This document shows positions 33,256 to 43,028 of a DNA stretch of 64,000 nucleotides, piece after piece. Within the stretch, counting starts at the first letter, position 1; every line of letters starts with the position of its first letter. The translations under genes were made by a program, and so were the position numbers. This stretch comes from Streptomyces sp. DI166. GTDB taxonomy: Bacteria; Actinomycetota; Actinomycetes; Streptomycetales; Streptomycetaceae. The stretch covers positions 62,001-126,000 of the forward strand of contig NZ_FLSP01000005.1 in NCBI RefSeq assembly GCF_900091315.1. Reading direction: 5' to 3'. Below the pieces are notes generated by a model. It ran no database searches. It saw nothing but the letters and a program-made list of their open reading frames with translations, and was not told the origin of the DNA.

Positions 33256-34239
33256 ATGCTGGCAGCGATAGGGCTGGACGAGAGGCACGAGTCGGCGTAC
33301 CGGGCGCTGGTGTCGGTGGGCGCGGCCGATGTCGCCGATCTCGCGCGGCGGCTGACGCTCGGCGAGCGGGAGACCGAGCGTGCCCTGCGGCTGCTGGAGC
33401 GGCAGGGACTGGCCGCGCAGTCCTCGGCCCGGCCCGGTCGCTGGGTCGCCGCACCGCCCGGGGTGGCGCTCGGGGCGCTGCTCACCCAGCAGCGGCACGA
33501 GCTGGAGAAGGCCGAGCTGGCGGCGGCGCTGCTCGCGGAGGAGTACCGGGCGGGGGCCGCCGAGGCCGCGGTGCACGATCTGGTGGAGGTGGTGACCGGC
33601 GCGGACGCGGTCGCCCGGCGGTTCCTGCAGATCCAGCTCGGGGCGGCGCAGGAGGTGTGCGCGCTGGTGACCGGCGATCCGGTGGTGGTGTCCGGGACGG
33701 AGAACGACGCCGAGGAGCGGGCCGCCGACCGCGGGGTTCGCTACCGGGTGGTCGTGGAGCGCTCGGTGTTCGACCTGCCGCAGGGCATCACCGAGCTGTC
33801 GGCGGCGCTGGGCCGGGACGAGCAGGTGCGGGTGGTGGACCAGGTGCCGACGAAGCTGGTGATCGCCGACGGGACGCTGGCGCTGGTGCCGCTGACCGCG
33901 CCCGCGACGGAGCCGGCCGCGCTGGTGGTGCACGCGAGCGGCCTGCTGGAACTGCTCTCCGGCCTGTTCGAGTCGGTGTGGCGGGACGCGCTGCCGCTCA
34001 GGCTCGGCGAGTCCGGGGTGACCGAGGAGGAACCGGACGGCCCGGACGCCACCGATCTGGAGGTGCTCTCGCTGCTGCTGGCGGGGCTGACCGACGCGAG
34101 CGTGGCGAAGCAACTGGATCTGGGCCTGCGGACCGTGCAGCGGCGCGTGAAGCGGCTCATGGAGCTGACCGGGGTGACCACCCGGCTCCAGCTCGGCTGG
34201 CACGCCTACGAGCGGGGCTGGGTGGCCCGTAACCGCTGA
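33256..34239 (+). CDS. TrmB-like regulator with C-terminal LuxR-type DNA-binding helix
   Basis: 327 residues from the ATG at 33256 (GGGAGAG ribosome site); longer versions would run through the operator array. The N-terminal winged helix (ERHESAYRALVSVGAADVAD, then LARRLTLGERETERALRLLE) matches the TrmB/ArsR-like fold. The middle is an effector domain like that of TrmB (about 100-250). The C-terminus (LLLAGLTDASVAKQLDLGLR, then TVQRRVKRLMELTGVTTRLQ) is a LuxR-type helix-turn-helix. Two DNA-binding modules in one chain are characteristic of a Streptomyces family found beside secreted subtilisins. It probably controls the divergent protease. The signal is unknown. Confidence 0.85.
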   Translation: MLAAIGLDERHESAYRALVSVGAADVADLARRLTLGERETERALRLLERQGLAAQSSARPGRWVAAPPGVALGALLTQQRHELEKAELAAALLAEEYRAGAAEAAVHDLVEVVTGADAVARRFLQIQLGAAQEVCALVTGDPVVVSGTENDAEERAADRGVRYRVVVERSVFDLPQGITELSAALGRDEQVRVVDQVPTKLVIADGTLALVPLTAPATEPAALVVHASGLLELLSGLFESVWRDALPLRLGESGVTEEEPDGPDATDLEVLSLLLAGLTDASVAKQLDLGLRTVQRRVKRLMELTGVTTRLQLGWHAYERGWVARNR

Positions 34240-34275
34240 CCTGCGGGGATCCCGGGACTCCTGCACTCTGGTCAG

Positions 34276-34758
34276 ATGGGAGTGTGGGATCTCCTGCTGG
34301 TCGGCATGGTCATCCTGCTCGGCCTGTGCGGAGTGCTCGTACCCGGCGTACCGGGCTCGTGGCTGGTGTGGGCCGCGGTGATGTGGTGGGCGCTGAAGGA
34401 TCCCCGCCCGGAGGCCTGGCTGCTGCTGGTCTCGGCCACGGCCGCCCTGTTCCTCTCCCAGGTCGTCCGCTGGGTGCTGCCACCGCGCCGCCTGCGCGAG
34501 AGCGGCGCCTCCCGCCGCATGGGCGCGTACGCCGGGGCGGGGGCGGTCCTCGGCTTCTTCCTGATCCCCGTGATCGGCGCGATCCCCGGTTTCATGGCCG
34601 GCATCTACCTGGAGGAACGCCACCGCCTGGGCCGCCACGCGGAGGCCATGGCCGCCCTGCGCACAGCCATGCGCTCGGGCGGCTCCAGCGTCCTGGCGGA
34701 GTTCTTCACCTGCCTGCTGATCGCGGCGGCGTGGGTGGGGGTGGTGGTGTGGGGGTAG
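34276..34758 (+). CDS. DUF456 small membrane protein
   Basis: 160 residues with four or five hydrophobic helices. GLCGVLVPGVPGSWLVW near the start and GAVLGFFLIPVIGAIPGFMA in the middle match DUF456, whose Gly-rich helices resemble glycine-zipper proteins. Its role in the cell membrane is unknown. It starts 36 nt after the TrmB-like gene and may be co-transcribed with it. The MITE-like element begins 12 nt after its stop. Confidence 0.85.
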   Translation: MGVWDLLLVGMVILLGLCGVLVPGVPGSWLVWAAVMWWALKDPRPEAWLLLVSATAALFLSQVVRWVLPPRRLRESGASRRMGAYAGAGAVLGFFLIPVIGAIPGFMAGIYLEERHRLGRHAEAMAALRTAMRSGGSSVLAEFFTCLLIAAAWVGVVVWG

Positions 34759-34770
34759 GGCCGGGGTCCT

Positions 34771-34974
34771 GGGGCCTTTCGTTTGGATCAGCCTGGCTCT
34801 GATCGACGGTCCGTCGTGACTGAGCCGAGCGGGGTCTGGTGCGTGCAGCTGCAAGGCGGAGGAGGGAGTCGACGCGGAGCGTCGGCGACCGACGACAACG
34901 CGGCTGGGGGTCCCCCCTCTGGGGGAGTGCGTGCCAGACCCCGCGACGCCGGGATGATCCAAACGACAGGCCCT
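34771..34974. mobile_element. MITE-like palindromic element, 204 bp
   Basis: The ends are imperfect 20-bp inverted repeats (34771-34790 and 34955-34974, 18 of 20 matches; GTTTGGATCA against TGATCCAAAC). Inside are an 11-bp inverted pair GCGGGGTCTGG/CCAGACCCCGC (34829-34839 and 34934-34944) and hairpins CGACGG-T-CCGTCG, CGACGC-GGA-GCGTCG, GTCGG-CGA-CCGAC and GGGGGTCCCCC. There is no open frame of note. The layout fits a non-autonomous transposable or REP-like element moved in trans. I recall similar terminal sequences from other Streptomyces genomes but cannot verify this here. No target-site duplication is obvious. Confidence 0.65.
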
Positions 34975-35024
34975 AGGGCGGTGTGCCGATGTGCGGGGCG
35001 CGGGGGCCGTGCTTGGCCGGCGGC

Positions 35025-35245
35025 ATGACCGGATTCAGCGAGGCGGAACCGGCGTACCTGCGGACGCAGCGGATCGGCGGCAGCTGCGCCTCGCCGCGGA
35101 TGTCGGCCCCGCGCACCTTCCACGGCCGTACGCTCACCACGTCGTCCACGACCAGACCGGCCCGCACGAGCTGGGTACGCACTTCAGCCAGGAGGTGATC
35201 CGGATCCGTCCGCGCCGGATCCACAGCTGGGGGCTCGAAGGCTAG
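35025..35245 (+). pseudogene. PPOX-class (F420-dependent) oxidoreductase remnant with an inverted middle
   Basis: Plus-strand pieces give the two ends of a PPOX-class flavin/F420 protein: MTGFSEAEPAYLRTQRIG from 35025, and EVIRIRPRRIHSWGLEG up to the stop at 35243-35245. Between them the plus strand makes no family-like sequence, but the minus strand over about 35081-35173 reads AGLVVDDVVSVRPWKVRG and ADIRGEAQL. That is the conserved central motif of the same family (VVDD, PW-VRG, RGEA). So the middle has been inverted, and roughly half the gene (the flavin-binding part) deleted. CAGCT/AGCTG words at both joints could have served as microhomology. It cannot make an active enzyme. The MITE-like element ends 50 bp upstream. 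Its last bases overlap the ogt stop. Confidence 0.72.
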
Positions 35246-35727
35246 AGCGCGTGTTCGAGGGTCAGCAGGGTCGTTTTGCGGGTGAGGCCGCCCGCGTAGC
35301 CCGTCAGGGTGCCGTTCGCGCCGATGACCCGGTGGCAGGGGCGGAGGATCAGGAGGGGGTTGGCGCCGATGGCGCCGCCCACCGCGCGTACGGCTGCCCG
35401 GGGAGCGCCGATGCGGGCCGCGACAGCGCCGTAGGTGGTGGTGACGCCGTAGGGCACGGCGTCGAGGGCGGACCAGACCCTGCGGCGGAATTCGGTGCCC
35501 TCGGGCTGGAGGGGGAGGTCGAATTCCTTCAGGTCGCCGGCGAAGTAGGCGGACAGTTGCTCGGCGGCGGTACGGAAGGCCGCCGGGTCGTGGCGCCAGG
35601 TCTCCTCGACGACCGGGGCGTTCCTCTGGTCGGGGACCGAGAGGGAGGTCAGGGCTCCGGTGCTCGCGTCCGCCGTGAGCAGGAGCGGGCCGAGGGGGCT
35701 GTCCAGGCTCGTCCAGAGCGTGGTCAT
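35242..35727 (-). CDS. ogt: Methylated-DNA--protein-cysteine S-methyltransferase
   Basis: 161 residues. The C-terminal domain contains the invariant active-site motif PCHRV, with the acceptor Cys131. The helix-turn-helix region VPYGVTTTYGAVAARIG is also present. The protein removes O6-alkyl groups from guanine in a single suicidal transfer. Its ATG shares a base with the stop of the upstream Ada-AlkA gene (TGATG), so the two are coupled and form an alkylation-repair unit. Its stop codon overlaps the stop of the PPOX pseudogene on the other strand. Confidence 0.95.
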   Translation of the reverse strand: MTTLWTSLDSPLGPLLLTADASTGALTSLSVPDQRNAPVVEETWRHDPAAFRTAAEQLSAYFAGDLKEFDLPLQPEGTEFRRRVWSALDAVPYGVTTTYGAVAARIGAPRAAVRAVGGAIGANPLLILRPCHRVIGANGTLTGYAGGLTRKTTLLTLEHAL

Positions 35728-37115
35728 CAGCGGTTCTCCAACTCTCCTGCGGCGCGCAGGTGCAGTAGGGCGTAGGAGCGCCAGGGGCGCCAGGTGTCGG
35801 GGACGGCCGCTCCGGGCGGGGCGACGTCCGGGTCGCCGAGGGCACGGGTGCGCACCACGGCCACGGTACGGGCGTGAAGGCCGGGCAGGGCGAGCAGTGC
35901 CGCCTCCGCGTCGTCCCGGTCGGCGCCCGGGTCCAGGCGTACCGTGCCGTCGGCGAGGGCGGCGCACAGGGCGCCCAGGGGGCCGTGCCGCTCCGCCTCG
36001 GCGATCACGGCCGGTTCCGGGAAGAGGTGGGTGAGGCTGCCGCAGGGCGCGTCCAGCGCCTTTCCGCACGCCCGGACCAGCCGCTCGGCCTCGGCGGACC
36101 CCACCAGCGCCCGTACGGCGAGTTCCTCGGGGTCGGCGGCGCCGGGCGACCTCAGCCCCGGCCGGGCGGCGACCAGCGGGGCGAGCCGTGGGTCGGTGCC
36201 GAGCCGTTCGTCGACGGCGTAGGGGTCGGCGTCCAGGTCGAACAGGCGGCGCAGGCGCTGGACGGCGGTGGTGAGGTCGCGGGGGTCGGTGAGGTGGAGC
36301 CGGGCGTCCAGCCAGCCGCCGGGGTGGGTGCCCCCGCCGGTGCCGCCGGGCTGTTCGTCGACGGCGACGATGCCGTTGCCGTGCGGCAGGCGCAGGGTGC
36401 GCCGGTAGGTGCGGCGGCCCGGCTCACCGCTGACGTCCTCCACGCCGGGCACCGCCTCGGCCTGGAGCAGGTCGAAGACGGCACCGGACTGGTAGGGACC
36501 GCGATGGGCGAGCCGGAGCGGGATGCCCGCGGTCGGGGCGGCGGCCCTGCGGGCGGAGCGGCCTGCCGCGCGGCGCAGCTCGCTGGGGGTGCGGGCGTAG
36601 ACGGCCCGGACGGTGTCGTTGAACTGCCGGACGCTGGCGAAGCCGGCCGCGAAGGCGATCTCGGTGATCGGCAGGTCGGTGGTCTGGAGCAGCACGCGCG
36701 CGGTGTGCGCCCGCTGGGCGCGGGCCAGCGCGACGGGCCCGGCGCCCAGCTCGCCGGTGAGCTGCCGCTGCACCTGACGGGGGCTGTAGCCGAGGCGTGC
36801 GGCGAGCCCGGCCACGCCCTCGCGGTCGACGACGCCGTCGCCGATGAGCCGCATGGCCCGGCCGACGACGTCCGCGCGGACGTTCCAGTCGGCCGAGCCG
36901 GGCGCGGCGTCCGGTCGGCACCGCCGGCAGGCCCGGAACCCGGAGCCCTGCGCGGCGGCGGCCGTCGCGAAGAAGCGCACGTTGCGGCGCTTGGGGGTGA
37001 CGGCGGGGCAGCTGGGCCGGCAGTAGATGCCGGTGGTCTCGACGGCGAAGTAGAACACGCCGTCGAACCGGGCGTCCCGGCTGCGCACCGCCTCGTACCT
37101 GGTGTCCTCGTCCAT
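35727..37115 (-). CDS. Ada-AlkA fusion: methylation-sensing AraC regulator with degenerate glycosylase domain
   Basis: 462 residues from the ATG at 37115 (a GTG sits one codon upstream). The Ada zinc domain carries all four cysteines (32, 36, 63 and 66; GIYCRPSCPA and ACRRC), where one Cys accepts methyl from phosphotriesters. An AraC-type helix-turn-helix follows (about 85-190). Then come the AlkA N-terminal domain and the helix-hairpin-helix glycosylase domain. In the last, the hairpin is altered (LPGLHARTV in place of LPGIG-WT). The segment after RALGDPDV jumps straight to WRPWRSYALLH, losing about 20 residues that normally hold the catalytic Asp. Sensing of methylation and activation of ogt are likely to survive; base excision probably does not. 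Confidence 0.85.
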   Translation of the reverse strand: MDEDTRYEAVRSRDARFDGVFYFAVETTGIYCRPSCPAVTPKRRNVRFFATAAAAQGSGFRACRRCRPDAAPGSADWNVRADVVGRAMRLIGDGVVDREGVAGLAARLGYSPRQVQRQLTGELGAGPVALARAQRAHTARVLLQTTDLPITEIAFAAGFASVRQFNDTVRAVYARTPSELRRAAGRSARRAAAPTAGIPLRLAHRGPYQSGAVFDLLQAEAVPGVEDVSGEPGRRTYRRTLRLPHGNGIVAVDEQPGGTGGGTHPGGWLDARLHLTDPRDLTTAVQRLRRLFDLDADPYAVDERLGTDPRLAPLVAARPGLRSPGAADPEELAVRALVGSAEAERLVRACGKALDAPCGSLTHLFPEPAVIAEAERHGPLGALCAALADGTVRLDPGADRDDAEAALLALPGLHARTVAVVRTRALGDPDVAPPGAAVPDTWRPWRSYALLHLRAAGELENR

Positions 37116-37191
37116 CACACGGTCCAGTCTCGGTCAGTTCCGGGACCGGCGCTGGCGGGATTCGGACACCGCGCCGGCGCCCCGCGGGCCG

Positions 37192-38283
37192 TCACCGCCA
37201 GCCGTTGCGCTTGGCCTCCATGGCCGCCCTCCCCTCGGCGCCCCGGCGCTTCCAGTCCCGCCGGATCTCCGCGCGCAACCGGGCGTCCGTCTTGGCGACG
37301 ATGCGCTGGTTCTCCCGGATCAGCTTGCGGTAGCTCTCCAGCCGTCGCACCGGCAGCTCCCCGGAGTCGATCGCGGCGAGCACCGCGCACCCCGGCTCGC
37401 TGGTGTGGGCGCAGTCGTGGAACCGGCACCGCCCGGCCAGCTCCTCGATCTCGGCGAAGACCTGCCCGACCCCGCTCTCCGCGTCGAACAGCCCGACGCC
37501 GCGCAGTCCCGGGGTGTCGATGAGCACCCCGCCCGCGGGCATGACCAGCAGGTTCCGGGTGGTCGTGGTGTGCCGCCCCTTGCCGTCCACGTCCCGGATG
37601 GCCTGCACGTCCATGACGTCCTCACCGAGCAGCGCGTTGGCGAGGGTGGACTTGCCCGCGCCGGACTGGCCGAGCAGCACGGACGTACCGCCGCCGATGA
37701 CGGAGGTGAGCACGTCGAGCCCCTCGTCGAGGTGGGCGCTGACGGTCAGCACCGGCACGCCGGGCGCGGTCGTCTCGACGTCCTGCACCAGGTGCGCGAG
37801 CGTCACCGGGTCCGGCACCAGGTCCGCCTTGGTCAGCACGACCACGGGCTGCGCCCCGGACTCCCAGGCCAGGGCCAGGAACCGTTCGATGCGCCCGAGG
37901 TCGAGCTCGACGGCGAGGGACACGGCGACGACCGCGTGGTCGACGTTGGCGGCGAGGATCTGCCCCTCGGACCGCTGGGAGGAGGTGGAGCGCACGAAGG
38001 CGGTACGGCGCGGCAGATACGCGCGTACGTAGCGGGGGTTGCCGCCGGGTTCGACGGCGACCCAGTCCCCGGTGCACACGACCCGCATCGGGTCGTTCGG
38101 GGTGACGAAGGCGGTGTCGGCGCGCAGCGGTCCGTCGGCGGTGACGACGTCGCACTGCCCGCGGTCGACCCGTACGACCCGGCCGGGCAGCAGCCCTTCG
38201 GCCTCGTACGGGGTGAACGCGTCGGCCCAGTCGGCGTCCCAGCCGTAAGGAGCCAGCGCGGAGGAGACAGAGGTGGAAGTCAA
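37192..38283 (-). CDS. rsgA: Ribosome small-subunit-dependent GTPase A
   Basis: 363 residues. The circularly permuted GTPase order is clear: G4-type VLTKADL, then G1 LLGQSGAGKST, then G3 DTPGLRG. An OB-fold domain precedes it and a C-terminal zinc site with CRFHDCAHTSEPGC follows. RsgA assists 30S subunit maturation near the decoding site. The start is a TTG at 38283 (AAGGG ribosome site 9 nt upstream); no ATG or GTG in frame gives a better N-terminus. A 23-codon ORF with a strong ribosome site lies just upstream, in the same transcript. Confidence 0.93.
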   Translation of the reverse strand: MTSTSVSSALAPYGWDADWADAFTPYEAEGLLPGRVVRVDRGQCDVVTADGPLRADTAFVTPNDPMRVVCTGDWVAVEPGGNPRYVRAYLPRRTAFVRSTSSQRSEGQILAANVDHAVVAVSLAVELDLGRIERFLALAWESGAQPVVVLTKADLVPDPVTLAHLVQDVETTAPGVPVLTVSAHLDEGLDVLTSVIGGGTSVLLGQSGAGKSTLANALLGEDVMDVQAIRDVDGKGRHTTTTRNLLVMPAGGVLIDTPGLRGVGLFDAESGVGQVFAEIEELAGRCRFHDCAHTSEPGCAVLAAIDSGELPVRRLESYRKLIRENQRIVAKTDARLRAEIRRDWKRRGAEGRAAMEAKRNGWR

Positions 38284-38330
38284 CGAGGTGACCCTTCACA
38301 AAGGTCGGGCCCCGGCGAGGTTCGGTGGGT

Positions 38331-38402
38331 TCAGCCGGTGGCCGCGGAGGTGGACGTGATGGATTCCTGGATGCGGGCAGCGCCCGTCGCAATGACAGCC
38401 AT
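38331..38402 (-). CDS. Small upstream ORF (23 residues), possible leader peptide of rsgA
   Basis: ATG at 38402 with an AAGGAGGT ribosome site (38411-38418) at 8-nt spacing, the best ribosome site I noted in the window. The ORF begins MAVIATGAARIQES, continues Ser/Thr-rich and ends TGA at 38331. Its stop is 47 nt before the TTG of rsgA. It may be a translated leader that regulates rsgA, or a small protein in its own right. There is no signal peptide or membrane segment. A promoter-like pair stands 57 nt upstream. Confidence 0.55.
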   Translation of the reverse strand: MAVIATGAARIQESITSTSAATG

Positions 38403-38458
38403 CGGTCGACACCTCCTTCGCACGCTCGTTGTTTCACGCATCGCTGTGATGCGCCGCC

Positions 38459-38489
38459 ACTGTAGCCGGGGGGCGGGTCGGCGCGTCAA
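38459..38489 (-). promoter_or_regulatory. Probable promoter of the leader ORF and rsgA
   Basis: On the minus strand, TTGACG (38489-38484) and TACAGT (38464-38459) are 19 bp apart, close to the HrdB-type consensus. Transcription would start near 38452 and give a 50-nt leader to the small ORF. Confidence 0.55.
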
Positions 38490-38511
38490 CAGGTTTTCCC
38501 GGCCCGGCCGC

Positions 38512-40008
38512 TCAGACCGCGCGGCACTCCTCGCCGTTCAGCTCGAAGTCGTACGCGGGGCGGTTGCCGCCCTGCCACGAGCCGATGAAACCGAAGGTCA
38601 CGGAGCCGTCCGCGGGCACCGCCCTGTTGTAGGAGGCGGCGGAGGCGGTGACCCGGGAGCCCTCCTGGACGAAGGTGGCGTCCCACATCTGGCCGATGTG
38701 CTGGCCGTCGTGGAAGGACCAGGCGAGCTGCCAGGTGTCCAGGGGCCGTTCGGTGGTGACGGTGAGGGTGGCCTGGAAGCCGTCGGGCCACTGGTTGTCC
38801 AGGCCGTAGTGGACCTTGCAGGTGGGCGGTGCCTCGGTCGTCGGCCGGGCGGTGGTGGAGGACTTGCCCTGGGGCTCGGGGTCGGTGTCCCGCGCGCTCT
38901 TCCCGGCGGGCTCGGTGGCGTCCGCGGAGGGCGTCGGGGAGGTCTTCGCGGAGTCGCCCGGGACGGTGCTGTCGTCCGCGGAGGGCTCGAAGGAGGCGCC
39001 GGGGTTGTCCGCGACCGGCTGGCGGTCCGCGAGGTCCCCCGTGGCGCGGTTCTCCGGGCCGGTTCCCGAGCCGCCGAACGGCATCATCGACACCCCGAGG
39101 GCGAGCAGGGAGACCAGGGCCGCCGCGACGAGCAGCCCGCCGCGCACCGCCTTCGCCCTCTGCGCGCCCGGATCGGCGTGGTCGTGGTCGGCACCGGGTG
39201 CGTCGGGGCGTCCGGCGCCCAGCCGGACCTCGGCGGCCCGGCGGCGGCGCTCCAGGTAGGCGAGTCCGCCCCAGCCGATGACGCCGCCGACCAGGGCGGC
39301 GGGCAGGCCCAGGCCGTGCAGGCGCAGACAGGCGGCGGCCTCGGAGCAGTCCTGGCAGGTGGCCAGGTGCCGGGAGAGGTCGTCCGGGGTCTCGGCGATC
39401 GGGGAGCGGGTCACCGCGTCGAGGAGGCGGACGTAGCCGCGGCACTCGGGTTCCTTCGGCGCGTCCAGGTGGTTGCGGTGACAGCGGTCCCGGAACAGGC
39501 CGCGCACCTGGGCGAGTTCGTCGGCGACGGTGTCCGGGTCCAGGCCGAGCCGACGGGCGGCGACGGCCAGCGGCAGCGCCTCCACCTCGGCCAGCCACAG
39601 CAGTTCGGCGTCCGGCTGCTGCATGTCGCGCAGGGCGCGCAGGGCGAGCGGGCGGGTCTGCGGGGGGCCGGCGTAGCGGGCGGCCTTCTCCGAGTTGAGC
39701 CACAGCCGCAGTTCGGGGTCGAGCCGGTTGCCGCGCCCGGTGACCTCCCAGTCGGCCGCCGTGGTGCGAACGGCGGTCAACAGCAGGGGTATCCGGGGCA
39801 GCCGGGGTGAGCGGCGGCCGGTGTGGCGGGTGCCGTACGCCTCGGCGGCACGGATCTCCCGCATACCGGCCGAGAACGCCTCCGCGGCCAGTTCGTTGGC
39901 GGCGGTGGAACCGGCCGTGCACAGGTCGGCGTACGAGAGCACCGCGTCCCAGCACTCGGAGAACAGCGCGGCCTCGGCGGCGTCCTGGGGGGTCGGCAGG
40001 TCGGGCAT
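38512..40008 (-). CDS. Sigma-like/zinc-finger/transmembrane protein with extracellular cellulose-binding (CBM2) domain
   Basis: 498 residues from the ATG at 40008 (GGAG ribosome site). The N-terminal 180 residues look like a degenerate ECF sigma factor (AAEAALFSECWDAVLSYADL; SIG4-like helix VEALPLAVAARRLGLDPDTV). Next is a putative zinc-finger anti-sigma motif (LSRHLATCQDCSEAAACL), a hydrophobic segment (about 230-250), an Arg-rich loop, and a second hydrophobic segment (GGLLVAAALVSLLALGVSMM). Outside follow a Ser/Thr/Pro-rich stalk and a CBM2 domain (about 395-498; KVHYGLDNQWPDGFQATLTV) with conserved Trp residues. The arrangement suggests a membrane protein linking carbohydrate contact outside to transcription inside. 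No partner is adjacent. Confidence 0.8.
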   Translation of the reverse strand: MPDLPTPQDAAEAALFSECWDAVLSYADLCTAGSTAANELAAEAFSAGMREIRAAEAYGTRHTGRRSPRLPRIPLLLTAVRTTAADWEVTGRGNRLDPELRLWLNSEKAARYAGPPQTRPLALRALRDMQQPDAELLWLAEVEALPLAVAARRLGLDPDTVADELAQVRGLFRDRCHRNHLDAPKEPECRGYVRLLDAVTRSPIAETPDDLSRHLATCQDCSEAAACLRLHGLGLPAALVGGVIGWGGLAYLERRRRAAEVRLGAGRPDAPGADHDHADPGAQRAKAVRGGLLVAAALVSLLALGVSMMPFGGSGTGPENRATGDLADRQPVADNPGASFEPSADDSTVPGDSAKTSPTPSADATEPAGKSARDTDPEPQGKSSTTARPTTEAPPTCKVHYGLDNQWPDGFQATLTVTTERPLDTWQLAWSFHDGQHIGQMWDATFVQEGSRVTASAASYNRAVPADGSVTFGFIGSWQGGNRPAYDFELNGEECRAV

Positions 40009-40135
40009 GAGTCTCCTGCATCCACGAGCGAGGTCAACTCGCCATATTGGCAGTGGAGTTGGGGGGAACCTCGCGGCAGGGCACGAGCTTTTCACGTCTT
40101 CGACACAACTGACAAGCGCGCTATTCAAATGACAC

Positions 40136-40188
40136 AGGCGCCCGTTCGCCGTCCCAACTCCGAGGAATGGTACGGATCCCGGGCGCCT
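40136..40188 (-). terminator. Possible terminator of the radical SAM gene
   Basis: AGGCGCCCG and CGGGCGCCT form a perfect 9-bp stem around a 35-nt loop, downstream of the minus-strand radical SAM stop. The loop is long, so this is moderate evidence. The rest of 40009-40224 shows no gene. Confidence 0.45.
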
Positions 40189-40199
40189 CTTGTTCAACG

Positions 40200-40224
40200 T
40201 CCGTCACACGGCGTTGATCATCCG

Positions 40225-40234
<10 letters not shown>
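40200..40234. repeat. 21-bp-period tandem duplication across a stop codon
   Basis: TCCGTCACACGGCG occurs at 40200-40213 and 40221-40234. The second copy contains the stop codon of the radical SAM gene (40225-40227). This is the same kind of 3'-end duplication as at 1494-1548. Confidence 0.7.
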
Positions 40235-42935
<2,701 letters not shown>

Positions 42936-43028
42936 CCCCTTGTCGAAAGTCCCGCGCAGGCCATAGCCTTGCGCCCGCGCCGGTGCCGCCCTGGGCCCGG
43001 CCCGCGAGAAGGGACGGGGGACGACCTC

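Noticed and set aside
33005-33454. N-terminal extension of the S8 protease upstream of the TTG
   Set aside because: It would cross the operator array and the start of the divergent regulator, and it lacks a signal peptide position; the TTG has a ribosome site and signal sequence.
34973-35240. Minus-strand ORF of about 85 codons downstream of ogt
   Set aside because: Its conserved part is the inverted middle of the PPOX remnant, it has no ribosome site, and its two ends are explained by plus-strand coding pieces.
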